From Streptomyces sp. SAT1 (GTDB lineage: Bacteria; Actinomycetota; Actinomycetes; Streptomycetales; Streptomycetaceae): a DNA stretch of 64,000 bases. The translations under genes were made by a program, and so were the position numbers. Shown in pieces: positions 34,990 through 43,573 of this stretch. The stretch lies in assembly GCF_001654495.1 (NCBI RefSeq), contig NZ_CP015849.1, positions 6,737,001 to 6,801,000 on the forward strand, in the 5' to 3' direction. Each line of letters starts with the position of its first letter. The stretch's first letter is position 1. The notes beneath the pieces were generated by a model, which did no database searches, was not told the origin of the DNA, and saw only the letters and a list, made by a program, of their open reading frames with translations.

Positions 34990-37227
34990 TTGCCCGTGAC
35001 CGCCCCCCACCCGGACGCCGACCTGGACCGCATCCTCGTCGGCGCCCACCACGACCCGCACAGCTTCCTCGGCGCCCACCCCACAGCCGACGGCCACACC
35101 GTCGTGCGCGCCCTGAAGCCCCTGGCGCGCGCCGTCGTGGCCGTCCGCCCCTCGGGCGAGCGGACCCGGCTGACCCACGAGCGCGACGGGTTGTTCACCG
35201 GCACCCTCCCCGGCACGGCGGCCGTCCACCACCTCCTGGTCACGTACGACGACGGCGTCGAGCGGATCCACCACGACGGCTACCGCTTCCCGCCCACCCT
35301 CGGCGCCATCGACCTGCACCTCGTCTCCGAGGGCCGCCATGAACTGCTGTGGCGGGTCCTCGGCTCCCATGTGCGCACCCTGGACGGCGTCACCGGCACC
35401 TCCTTCGCCGTGTGGGCGCCCAACGCCCAAGGCGTGCGCGTCATCGGCGACTTCAACGGCTGGAGCGCCGAGCACCCGATGCGCTCGCTCGGCGCCAGCG
35501 GCGTGTGGGAGCTGTTCGTGCCGGACGTCGGCGCGGGCACCCGCTACAAGTACGAGATCCACACCCGCGACGGGCGCCTGCTCCAGAAGGCGGACCCGCT
35601 GGCCCGCGCCGCCGAGACGCCGCCCGCCACCGCCTCCGTCGTGCACACCTCGGCCTACGCCTGGGGCGACGCCGCCTGGATGGCGACCCGCGGCGGCGAG
35701 GACTGCCACGGCCGCCCGATGTCCGTGTACGAGGTGCACCTGCCGTCCTGGCGGCCCGGCCTCGGCTACCGGCAGCTCGCCCAGGAACTGCCCGAGTACG
35801 TGACAGAACTGGGCTTCACCCACGTCGAGTTCATGCCCGTCATGGAGTACCCCTTCGGCGGCTCCTGGGGCTACCAGGTCACCGGGTTCTTCGCGCCCAC
35901 CTCCCGGCTGGGCGGACCCGACGACTTCCGGTACCTGATCGACTGCCTGCACGCGGCGGGCATCGGTGTGATCCTCGACTGGGTGCCCGCGCACTTCCCG
36001 AAGGACGACTTCGCGCTCGCCCGCTTCGACGGCGAACCGCTGTACGAACCGGCCGACCCGCGCCGCGCGCACCACCCCGACTGGGGCACCCTGGAGTTCG
36101 ACCACGGGCGCCGCGAGGTGCGCAACTTCCTCGTCGCCAGCGCCGTCCACTGGTGCACGGAGTTCCATGTGGACGCGCTGCGCGTGGACGCCGTCGCCTC
36201 TATGCTCTACCTCGACTACTCCCGCCCGGACGGCGCCTGGAGCCCCAACGAGCACGGCGGCCACCAGAATCTGGACGCGGTCGCCTTCCTCCAGGAACTG
36301 ACCGACACCGTGCGCCGCGCCGCGCCCGGCGCGCTGACCATCGCCGAGGAGTCCACCGCCTGGCCCGGCGTGACCCGGCCCACCTACGAGACCGGCGACG
36401 ACGGCTTCGGCGGCCTCGGCTTCGACCTCAAGTGGAACCTGGGCTGGATGCACGACACGCTGGACTACCTCGCCCGCGACCCGGTCCACCGCGCCTGGCA
36501 CCACGACGAGATCACCTTCTCCCTGGTGTACGCCCACAGCGAGCACTATCTGCTGCCGCTGTCCCACGACGAGGTCGTGCACGGCAAGGGCGCCCTGGTG
36601 TCGAAGCTGCCGGGCGACTGGTGGCGGCGGCGCGCGACCCTGCGCGCCCTGTACGCCTACATGTGGGCCCACCCCGGCAAGCAACTCCTCTTCATGGGGC
36701 AGGAGTTCGCCCAGGGCGACGAGTTCGACCACGACGCGGGCCCGCAGTGGTGGGTGCTCGACGAGGGCTGGCCCTCGCACGCCGACCACCGGGGCGTGCG
36801 CACCCTGGTCGGCGACCTCAACGCCCGCTACCGCGCCACGCCCGCCCTGTGGGAGCTGGACTCCGACCCGGCCGGCTTCTCCTGGATCGACGCCTCGCAC
36901 GCCGAGGCCAACGTGCTGTCCTTCGTCCGCCGGGACACGGCGGGCCGCCCGCTCGTCGTGGTCGCCAACTTCTCGCCCGTCGTCCGCACCGGCTACCGCG
37001 TCGGGCTGCCGGACGCGCCGGCGTGGCGCGAGGTCCTGAACACCGACGACGAGACGTACGGCGGCAGCGGGGTGCGCAACGAGCGGGTGATCCGGGCCGA
37101 GCGGACCCCCTGGCACGGGCGCACGCGCAGTGCCGCCCTCACCCTGCCGCCGCTCGCGGTGGTGTGGCTGGAGCCGGCCGGGGGAGCCGCTCACGACCTT
37201 GAGGAGGACGACCTCGATGACCACTGA
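34990..37227 (+). CDS. glgB: 1,4-alpha-glucan branching enzyme GlgB
   Basis: 745 residues, GH13 subfamily 9: N-terminal CBM48-like domains, then the barrel with HVEFMPVMEYPFGGSWGYQ, nucleophile Asp400 in LRVDAVASMLY, catalytic Glu453 in IAEESTAWPGVT and third carboxylate in LPLSHDEVVHGKG. It introduces alpha-1,6 branches into the glucan made by GlgE. The start is TTG 34990 after GAGAGGA (GTG 34996 is an alternative). Its 3' end overlaps the next gene by 11 bp. Confidence 0.96.
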   Translation: MPVTAPHPDADLDRILVGAHHDPHSFLGAHPTADGHTVVRALKPLARAVVAVRPSGERTRLTHERDGLFTGTLPGTAAVHHLLVTYDDGVERIHHDGYRFPPTLGAIDLHLVSEGRHELLWRVLGSHVRTLDGVTGTSFAVWAPNAQGVRVIGDFNGWSAEHPMRSLGASGVWELFVPDVGAGTRYKYEIHTRDGRLLQKADPLARAAETPPATASVVHTSAYAWGDAAWMATRGGEDCHGRPMSVYEVHLPSWRPGLGYRQLAQELPEYVTELGFTHVEFMPVMEYPFGGSWGYQVTGFFAPTSRLGGPDDFRYLIDCLHAAGIGVILDWVPAHFPKDDFALARFDGEPLYEPADPRRAHHPDWGTLEFDHGRREVRNFLVASAVHWCTEFHVDALRVDAVASMLYLDYSRPDGAWSPNEHGGHQNLDAVAFLQELTDTVRRAAPGALTIAEESTAWPGVTRPTYETGDDGFGGLGFDLKWNLGWMHDTLDYLARDPVHRAWHHDEITFSLVYAHSEHYLLPLSHDEVVHGKGALVSKLPGDWWRRRATLRALYAYMWAHPGKQLLFMGQEFAQGDEFDHDAGPQWWVLDEGWPSHADHRGVRTLVGDLNARYRATPALWELDSDPAGFSWIDASHAEANVLSFVRRDTAGRPLVVVANFSPVVRTGYRVGLPDAPAWREVLNTDDETYGGSGVRNERVIRAERTPWHGRTRSAALTLPPLAVVWLEPAGGAAHDLEEDDLDDH

Positions 37228-38581
37228 ACCCGAGGACGACCTGTACGACCGGATCGTCACCCCGTACGACATCAGGGGCCTGTTCCGGGCCGAGGTCGAC
37301 CCCGGCCTCGCCTACCGGGTCGGTGCCGCCTTCACCGAGCTGACCGGCGCGGACACCGTCGCCGTCGCGCACGACGCGCGGCAGTCCTCGCCGGTGCTCG
37401 CCGACGCGTTCGCCCAGGGCGTCCTCGACCAGGGCGCCGACGTCCTGGACGCGGGCCTGGGCTCCACCGACTGCCTGTACCACGTCTCGGGCCGCCTGGA
37501 CATCCCCGGCGCCATGATCACGGCGGGCCGTGCTCCCGCCGCGTACAACGGGATCCGGCTGTGCCGGGCCGGGGCCGCCGACCTCGACGAGGGCACCGGC
37601 CTGGAACTGCTGCGCCGCCGGCTGCGCGAGCCGCGCCCGCCGCTGACCGACCGCCCCGGCTCGGTGCTGCCCGGCCGCGCCGTGGACGACTACGCCGCGC
37701 ATCTGCGCTCGCTCGTGGACCTCTCGGACATCCGCCCGCTGAAGGTCGTCGTCGACGCCGGGAACGGGATGGCGGGGCTGACGGCGCCCCTGGTCCTCGC
37801 CCATCCCTCGGTCGAACTGGTGCCGCTGCGCTTCGAGCTGGACGGGACCTTCCCCTTCGGTGCGCCGGACCTGGCGGACGTGAGCGCGCTGCGGGACGCG
37901 GTACGGGAGTCGGGCGCCGACGTGGGTCTCGCCTTCGACGGGGACGGCGACCGGATGCTCGCCGTCGACGAACGCGGCGCCGTGGTGCCGCCCGCCGCGG
38001 TGATCGCGCTGGTGGCCGGGCGCGAGCTGGCCCGCCGGCCGGGCGCCGCCGTGGTCCACGACCTGGTCACCGCCACCTCCGCCATCGACGCCATCAAGGA
38101 GGCGGGCGGCATCCCGGTGCGCTCGCGCACCGGCCCGGCGGCCATCAAGGCGCTGATGGCCGAGCAGGACGCGGCGTTCGGCGGTGCGCACTGCGGCCAC
38201 TACTACTTCCGTGACTTCTGGTACGCCGACACGGGCATGCTGGCCGCGCTGCACCTGCTGGCCGAACTCGGCGACACGGCCTGCGAGCTGTCCGAGCTGG
38301 CGGCCCGGCACGACCGGTACGCCTCCTCGGGGCCGGTCGACGTCCGGGTGCCCGATCCGCTGGCCGCCCTGCAGCGTGTGGTGCGGCACTTCGCCGCGCA
38401 GGGCACGGCGCTCGACCACCTCGACGGGGTGACCGGCGAACTGCCCGACGGCTCGTGGTTCAACGTGCGCGCCCCGGGGACCGGCCCCGTCGTCCGGGTG
38501 AACGTGGAGGCGGGGACGGTCGCGGCGATGGGGCGGCTGCGGGACCGGGTGGTGGACGTGGTGGTCAGCGCCGGTCGATGA
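37217..38581 (+). CDS. Phosphomannomutase/phosphoglucomutase-family protein lacking the catalytic serine (probable pseudoenzyme)
   Basis: 454 residues, full-length alpha-D-phosphohexomutase architecture. The catalytic loop is degenerate: TAGRAP at residues 102-107 stands where TASHNP is expected, so the phosphoserine position (104) is Gly. The Mg2+ loop DGDGD is intact (Asp241/243/245). The sugar loop GE-x-SGH is replaced by GGAHCGH (322-328), and the phosphate loop S-G-T-E-P by PGTGP (420-424). An intact reading frame with normal codon use argues against recent decay. It is coupled to glgB by an 11-bp overlap. It may bind a sugar phosphate for regulatory purposes; mutase activity is doubtful. 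Confidence 0.9.
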   Translation: MTTEPEDDLYDRIVTPYDIRGLFRAEVDPGLAYRVGAAFTELTGADTVAVAHDARQSSPVLADAFAQGVLDQGADVLDAGLGSTDCLYHVSGRLDIPGAMITAGRAPAAYNGIRLCRAGAADLDEGTGLELLRRRLREPRPPLTDRPGSVLPGRAVDDYAAHLRSLVDLSDIRPLKVVVDAGNGMAGLTAPLVLAHPSVELVPLRFELDGTFPFGAPDLADVSALRDAVRESGADVGLAFDGDGDRMLAVDERGAVVPPAAVIALVAGRELARRPGAAVVHDLVTATSAIDAIKEAGGIPVRSRTGPAAIKALMAEQDAAFGGAHCGHYYFRDFWYADTGMLAALHLLAELGDTACELSELAARHDRYASSGPVDVRVPDPLAALQRVVRHFAAQGTALDHLDGVTGELPDGSWFNVRAPGTGPVVRVNVEAGTVAAMGRLRDRVVDVVVSAGR

Positions 38582-39914
38582 GCGCGGCCTCCGGGGCGCG
38601 GGTGCGGGCCAGTCCCGCGGCGGTGAGCGCCATGTCGTAGGCCTTCAGGGCCTCGTCCTGCGCACCGCCCTGGCGCCACAGGTCCCCGATGTGGCGCCAG
38701 GTCTGCGCGGCGTCGTGCGAGGCGGGCTGCTGCCGCAGCTGGCGGGCGGCCGAGTGGAGGTGCTGCACGGCCTCGTCGGGGGAGTTGCGCAGCAGGTGGA
38801 TCTCGGCGAGGTACGTCCGGGCCAGCGCGGACAGCACCCGGGAGTCGGCGCCGAGCAGCCCGAGCGCGCGCTCGGCGTGGGCGGCGGCCGCGTCCCAGTG
38901 GCCGAGCTGCTTCTCCGCGTTGGCCAGGTTCAGCTCGCAGCGGGACAGCTCGCTGGCGCTGCCGACCTCGGCCAGCGCCTCTTGCGCCGACTCCAGCAGT
39001 TCCAGGGCGCGTTCGGGATGGGGTGGGTCCAACTGGAGCAGCATGGAGCCGTAGTTCATCCGGAGCATGGCCGCGTGGCGCGCGTTGTCGCCCTCGGCCA
39101 TCATCGCGAGCGCCCGTTCGGTCAGCGCGATGGCCTCGCTCAGCCGGCCCTGGGAGCCGGCCACCAGGCCCGCGTTCCAGTAGACGGCGCCCCGGGCCCC
39201 GTGGGAGCCCTGGGTCTCGGCGGCGGGCAGCAGCCGCTCGCCGAGGAGCTGGGCCCGGGTCAGGTCGCCCCGGGTGTGGTACGAGCCCATGAGGGTGACG
39301 CCGAGCTGGATGTGGTCCATCGTGGTCTCCAGGCCGAGCCCGTCGAGCTGGGCCACGGCCCGTTCCCCGATGTCGATGCTGAGCGCGATGTCCCCGGCGT
39401 CGCGGTAGCAGCGGCACAGGGCGACCGCGATACGGCACCACTCGTCGGAGCCGACGGCGATGGCGGGGTCGCGGTGCAGGTCGTCCAGGACGGAGATGGC
39501 GGCCTCCAGCCGGCCCGTCTTCTCCAGTGCGGCGGCCTGGCCGATGAGGGCGCGCCGGATCATGGAGCCGTCCAGCACGGAGCGGTTGGAGAGCAGTTCA
39601 CCGAAGGACTGGAGGGCCTCACCGTTGTCTCCGTTGCGCAGCGCCATCTCGGCGAAGGCGAGCTTCAGCCGGTACTCCTCGGCGCGGTGGTCGTCGATAC
39701 CGGTCAGCAGGTACTCGGGGGAGGTGCCGAGCTTCTCCGCGATGGTGGCCAGCACCGGAGAGGACGGCACCCGCTTGCCCGACTCGATCAGCGAGATGTA
39801 GCTCGTGGAGGCTTCCGCCGAGGCCAGATCCTGCTGCTTGAGCCCGCGCCGTGTCCGAAGGGTCCTTATGCGGCCCCCAAGGCCCTCTGCCCGTTCCGCC
39901 TTGGTGTGATCCAT
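38565..39914 (-). CDS. XRE-family HTH regulator with C-terminal TPR array (RRNPP-like architecture)
   Basis: 449 residues. The HTH at residues ~15-68 reads RIRTLRTRRGLKQQDLA, then STSYISLIESGKRVPSSPVLATIAEKLG. The rest is a TPR superhelix (ALIGQAAALEKTGRLEAAISVL, GLVAGSQGRLSEAIALTERALAM, CELNLANAEKQLGHWDAAAAHAERAL). In RRNPP regulators this layout binds secreted peptide pheromones; that function here is inferred. ATG 39914 follows GGAAGGAG, which lies inside an ACTCC-N4-GGAGT inverted repeat. Its 3' end overlaps the mutase-like gene by 17 bp convergently, and it is divergent from a small secreted-peptide gene. Confidence 0.88.
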   Translation of the reverse strand: MDHTKAERAEGLGGRIRTLRTRRGLKQQDLASAEASTSYISLIESGKRVPSSPVLATIAEKLGTSPEYLLTGIDDHRAEEYRLKLAFAEMALRNGDNGEALQSFGELLSNRSVLDGSMIRRALIGQAAALEKTGRLEAAISVLDDLHRDPAIAVGSDEWCRIAVALCRCYRDAGDIALSIDIGERAVAQLDGLGLETTMDHIQLGVTLMGSYHTRGDLTRAQLLGERLLPAAETQGSHGARGAVYWNAGLVAGSQGRLSEAIALTERALAMMAEGDNARHAAMLRMNYGSMLLQLDPPHPERALELLESAQEALAEVGSASELSRCELNLANAEKQLGHWDAAAAHAERALGLLGADSRVLSALARTYLAEIHLLRNSPDEAVQHLHSAARQLRQQPASHDAAQTWRHIGDLWRQGGAQDEALKAYDMALTAAGLARTRAPEAALIDRR

Positions 39915-40065
39915 GGGGACTCCTTCCGGAGTTCATGACTATGTGTGTGACAACGCAAAGTTACCAGCGTGACTCTGCGAAGCCCAGTGCTCTTTGAGAA
40001 GTCCTCCGCTTCTTAGGCAAGTCCGGAGATGGCCGGTAAAGGCCAGCGGGCTTTGCCGTCTTATT

Positions 40066-40099
40066 ACTTGACTAAAAAAGTGACTCAGACTTGACTCAG
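40066..40099. promoter_or_regulatory. Paired ACTTGACT sites in the XRE / peptide-glgM divergent region
   Basis: ACTTGACT at 40066-40073 and 40089-40096, 23 bp apart. A third related GTGACTCAG lies at 40080-40088, and an inverted pair TTGAC-N7-GTCAA spans 40091-40107. The region 39915-40142 is unusually AT-rich for this genome and contains no gene. The same octamer (as AGTCAAGT) occurs twice before the nucleotidyltransferase operon. Probable operator of the XRE-TPR protein (inference). Confidence 0.55.
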
Positions 40100-40142
40100 G
40101 GTGTCAACTCGACTGAGAGCGTGACGATTGGGGGGCTACGAG

Positions 40143-40283
40143 ATGCGGAAGAGTCTTTTGTCACTCCTCCTTGTCCTGTGCGTGGGGGGAGTCGCGGCCG
40201 TCGGCTGCTTCGCCGAGGCGGCCGGACCCGGACGGTCGGTACCGATCAGCAAGGAGGCGACCATTGAGGGCACCTGCTGCTGA
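40143..40283 (+). CDS. 46-residue secreted or lipoprotein-like peptide, candidate signalling peptide
   Basis: ATG 40143 opens a 46-codon frame: a basic start MRKS, hydrophobic core LLSLLLVLCVGGVAAVGC, then a short polar tail ending in ISKEATIEGTCC. The core fits a signal sequence; AAVGC could serve as a lipobox, or type I cleavage may occur near AEAAG. It ends in Cys-Cys. It is divergent from the XRE-TPR regulator, matching the regulator/pre-pheromone layout. The last 33 bases contain the AAGGAGG site and TTG start of the glucosyltransferase gene, so it may also act as a translated leader. No homologue was recognised by eye. Confidence 0.65.
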   Translation: MRKSLLSLLLVLCVGGVAAVGCFAEAAGPGRSVPISKEATIEGTCC

Positions 40284-41487
40284 CCGCCCGGTCCCTCTCC
40301 GGGTGGACCTGCTCACCCGCGAATACCCGCCCGCCGTCTACGGCGGCGCGGGGGTCCATGTGGCCGAGCTGTCCCGCAGCCTGCGGCGGCTCACGGACGT
40401 ACGAGTGCGCTGCCTGGGGGAGCCCCGGCAGGAGAACGACGTCACGGCCTACGCGACCGACACCCGGCTCGCCGCCGCCGACGCGGCCCTCGGGTTCCTC
40501 GGCGCGGACCTGGCCATGGCGCGGGACTGTGCCGGTGCGGGAGTCGTGCACAGTCACACCTGGTACGCCAACATGGCGGGTCACCTCGCTAGGACCCTGC
40601 ACGGGCCGGCCCATGTCATGACGATGCACAGCCTGGAACCACTGCGGCCCTGGAAGGCCGAGCAACTGGGGGGCGGTTACGCGCTGTCGAGCTGGATGGA
40701 GCGCACGGCCGTCACCGCCGCCGACCGCGTCGTCGCCGTCTCGGCGGCGATGCGCGAGGACGTCCTGCGGGTCTACCCGGAGGTCTCGCCGGACCGGGTG
40801 CGGGTCATCCACAACGGCATCGACGCGGACGCGTACCGCGCCGACCCCCGCACCGACGCGCTGCACCGCCACGGCATCGACCCCGAGCGGCCCTATGCGC
40901 TGTTCGTCGGCCGTGTCACCCGGCAGAAGGGGCTGCCGCACCTGCTGCGCGCCGCGTTCGGCCTGCCGCCCGAGGCGCAGCTCGTGCTGTGCTGCGGGCA
41001 GCCGGACACCCCGCGTATCGCCGCCGAGGTGGCGGCCCTCGTCGAGGAACTGCGCACCGTGCGCGACGGGGTGTTCCGCGTCGACGGGATGCTGGACCCC
41101 ACGTCCGTACGCCAACTGCTCACCCACGCGCGTGTGTTCGTGTGCCCCTCGGTGTACGAGCCGATGGGCATCGTGAACCTGGAGGCGATGGCCTGCGGCA
41201 CGGCGGTCGTGGCGTCGGCCGTCGGGGGCATCCCCGAGGTCGTCGCCGACGGGGAGACCGGCACGCTGGTCCCCTTCGAGGCCCGGCCCGACGCCACCGG
41301 CGAACCGGCCGACCCGGAGAAGTTCGCCGGGCGGCTCGGCCTCGCGATCGGCGAGCTGATCGCCGACCCGGCGCGCGCCGAGCGGTTCGGCGCCGCCGGC
41401 CGGCGGCGGGCCGTGGAGCACTTCTCGTGGCACCGGGCCGCCGAACGCACCATGGAGGTCTACGCGGAGGCCGTGGCGGCGCGCTGA
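40264..41487 (+). CDS. glgM: GT4 glucosyltransferase, GlgM/GlgA type (maltose-1-phosphate synthase or glycogen synthase)
   Basis: 407 residues, GT-B fold. The TTG at 40264 is chosen because AAGGAGG ends 6 bases before it and the N-terminus then reads into the family start DLLTREYPPAVYGGAGVHVAELS. Downstream: NGIDADAYRAD, FVGRVTRQKGLPHLL, and the nucleotide-sugar motif PSVYEPMGIVNLEAMACG with E-x7-E. Size and motifs match the actinobacterial GlgA group (mycobacterial GlgM), which makes maltose-1-phosphate from ADP-glucose and glucose-1-phosphate. This would supply GlgE without TreS. The start overlaps the peptide gene by 20 bp. Confidence 0.88.
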   Translation: MRAPAADRPVPLRVDLLTREYPPAVYGGAGVHVAELSRSLRRLTDVRVRCLGEPRQENDVTAYATDTRLAAADAALGFLGADLAMARDCAGAGVVHSHTWYANMAGHLARTLHGPAHVMTMHSLEPLRPWKAEQLGGGYALSSWMERTAVTAADRVVAVSAAMREDVLRVYPEVSPDRVRVIHNGIDADAYRADPRTDALHRHGIDPERPYALFVGRVTRQKGLPHLLRAAFGLPPEAQLVLCCGQPDTPRIAAEVAALVEELRTVRDGVFRVDGMLDPTSVRQLLTHARVFVCPSVYEPMGIVNLEAMACGTAVVASAVGGIPEVVADGETGTLVPFEARPDATGEPADPEKFAGRLGLAIGELIADPARAERFGAAGRRRAVEHFSWHRAAERTMEVYAEAVAAR

Positions 41488-41500
41488 GCGCCCGCACGGC

Positions 41501-43573
41501 TCACTGCGCCGGGGGGCGCCCCTTCGAGGCCGTACGGCCGTGGAGGGGCGCTCCCTCGTCCGGGTGGGGGAAGTGGCAGGCCGCGCCGTCCTCCGCGGGC
41601 GCCGGCAGATCGCGCTCGCACAGCAGGCGGTGCTCCGGCGGGAGCCGGCGGTGGACGGGGCAGCGGGCTCGGAAGGCGCAGCCGGCCGACACATCGCCGT
41701 CCACCACCGGCAGCCCCGGCAGCTCCGGCAGCCCCGGCGGCTCCGGCGGCTCCGGTCCCTCGGTCCGGCCGTGCCCCGCGCGCGGCACGGACGCGGGCAC
41801 GGCCGACAGCAGCGCGCGGGTGTACGGGTGCCGGGGCCGGTCGAACACCGCGCCGACGGTCCCGGACTCCACCGTGCGCCCGCCGTACATCACCACCACC
41901 CGGTCCGCGAGCTGCCGTACGACCGCGAGGTCGTGCGAGACCAGCAGACAGGCCGGACTCCCCGGCGCCGACGTCACCCGGCGCAGCAGGGCGATGATCC
42001 CGGCCTGCACCGACACGTCCAGCGCCGACACCGGCTCGTCCAGCAGCAGCAGTTCGGGACGGACCGCGAGCGCGCGGGCCAGGGCGACCCGCTGGAGCTG
42101 TCCGCCGGAGAGCTGGTGCGGACGGCGTCCGGCGGTCGCCGGGTCCAGCTCCACCTGGGCCAGCAGCTCACGGGTGCGGGCGGCCACCCGCTCCGCCGGG
42201 GTGCGCAGCGCCTCCATCGGCTCGGCGACGATCCGCGCGACCGTCATCCGGGGGTCCAGGCTCGCCGCGCAGTCCTGGAGCACGAGCTGCACCCGGCCGC
42301 GCAGCCCCCGCGCCGCCGCCCGGGTCAGCGCCGCCGTGTCCTGGCCCAGGACCTCGACGCGGCCCGAGTCGGGTGCGGTGAGCGCGATGATCCGGTCCAG
42401 CGTCGTCGACTTGCCCGCGCCGGACTCGCCGACCAGCGCGACGGTCTCGCTGCGCCGGACCTCCAGATCGACGTGGTGGACCGCGCGGTGGGAGCGGTGG
42501 TCGGCGCGCAGGGCCGTGACCCGCAGGGCCGGGACGGCGGAGCGGGGCCGGGGCGCGGGCGGGGGCGAGGCGGGATAGAGGTCGGCCGCGCCGCGGGAGG
42601 CCGTGACACGCGGGCGCAGACAGGCCACCAGATGCGTGGCCGAACCACGTTGTTCCACCAGCGGTTCCAGCGCGGGCGCGGTGCGCGCGCACTCGGGCCC
42701 GGCCACCGGGCAGCGCGGCGCGAACGCGCAGCCCGCGACGGCTTCCCCCGGCGCCGGGGGCGTCCCCGGTATCTGGGTCAGCGCGTGGGCCGCGTCCAGC
42801 CGCGGGGCCGCGGCGAGCAGCCCCACGGTGTACGGCATCCGGGGCGCGGCGAACAGCTCGCGCGTGGGCGCCGTCTCCACCACCCGCCCCGCGTACATCA
42901 CCGCCACCCGGTCGGCGGCGCCCGCCACCACCCCGAGGTCATGGCTGACCAGCAGCAGCGCCGCACCGGTCGCCGCCCGCGCGTCCTGGAGCGCGGTCAG
43001 GATCTCCGCCTGCACGCTGACGTCCAGGGAACTGGTCGGTTCGTCGGCGACGATGACGTCCGGCCGGCCCGCGACCGCCATCGCGATCATGGCGCGCTGG
43101 CGCAGCCCGCCGGAGAGTTCGTGCGGATAGGCGCGCGCCACCCGTTCCGGCTCGGGCACGCGCAGCCCGGTGAGCAGTTCCACGGCCCGCCGCCGTGCCG
43201 AGCGCCGGGTGGGGCGCGGCCGTTCGTGGATGCGCAGCACCTCGCCGATCTGGTCGCCGATCCGGTGCACCGGGGTGAACGCGGCCAGCGGGTCCTGGAA
43301 CACCATGGCGATCCGCCGGCCGCGCAGCCGCGCCAGGTCGCGCACCGGGAGGCCGACCAGTTCGGTGCCGAGCAGCCGCACCGAACCGCGCACCGCCGCC
43401 TCGCGCGGCAGCAGCCCGAGCGCCGCGAGCGCGGTGAGGGTCTTGCCCGCGCCCGACTCGCCGACGAGGCCGAGCACCTCACCGCGGTCCAGGGTCAGGT
43501 CGACACCGCGCAGGGCGGGGCGCCCCGGCCCGAACCCCACGTGCAGTCCGCTCAGTTCGAGCACCGCGCTCAT
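41501..43573 (-). CDS. Oligopeptide/dipeptide ABC transporter, fused double ATPase (DppD-DppF type)
   Basis: 690 residues holding two complete ABC domains. Domain 1 has Walker A GESGAGKT, signature LSGGLRQRAMIA and Walker B VIVADEPTSSLD; domain 2 has GESGAGKSTTL, LSGGQLQRVALARA and LLLLDEPVSALD. Each is followed by the oligopeptide-transporter C-terminal Cys-rich element (GCAFAPRCP and GCAFRARCP). It energises import through the two permeases encoded upstream. The linker before the last element is Gly/Pro/Leu-rich repeats. The start overlaps the permease stop by 4 bp. Confidence 0.93.
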   Translation of the reverse strand: MSAVLELSGLHVGFGPGRPALRGVDLTLDRGEVLGLVGESGAGKTLTALAALGLLPREAAVRGSVRLLGTELVGLPVRDLARLRGRRIAMVFQDPLAAFTPVHRIGDQIGEVLRIHERPRPTRRSARRRAVELLTGLRVPEPERVARAYPHELSGGLRQRAMIAMAVAGRPDVIVADEPTSSLDVSVQAEILTALQDARAATGAALLLVSHDLGVVAGAADRVAVMYAGRVVETAPTRELFAAPRMPYTVGLLAAAPRLDAAHALTQIPGTPPAPGEAVAGCAFAPRCPVAGPECARTAPALEPLVEQRGSATHLVACLRPRVTASRGAADLYPASPPPAPRPRSAVPALRVTALRADHRSHRAVHHVDLEVRRSETVALVGESGAGKSTTLDRIIALTAPDSGRVEVLGQDTAALTRAAARGLRGRVQLVLQDCAASLDPRMTVARIVAEPMEALRTPAERVAARTRELLAQVELDPATAGRRPHQLSGGQLQRVALARALAVRPELLLLDEPVSALDVSVQAGIIALLRRVTSAPGSPACLLVSHDLAVVRQLADRVVVMYGGRTVESGTVGAVFDRPRHPYTRALLSAVPASVPRAGHGRTEGPEPPEPPGLPELPGLPVVDGDVSAGCAFRARCPVHRRLPPEHRLLCERDLPAPAEDGAACHFPHPDEGAPLHGRTASKGRPPAQ

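Noticed and set aside
34213..37272. 1019-codon minus-strand frame opposite glgB and mak
   Set aside because: Antisense to verified GlgB active-site motifs; no recognisable domain or ribosome binding site.
31387..41487. Presence of a trehalose synthase (treS) in the glgE region
   Set aside because: All GH13-type frames in the window were assigned to GlgE, GlgB and GlgX; none has TreS features.
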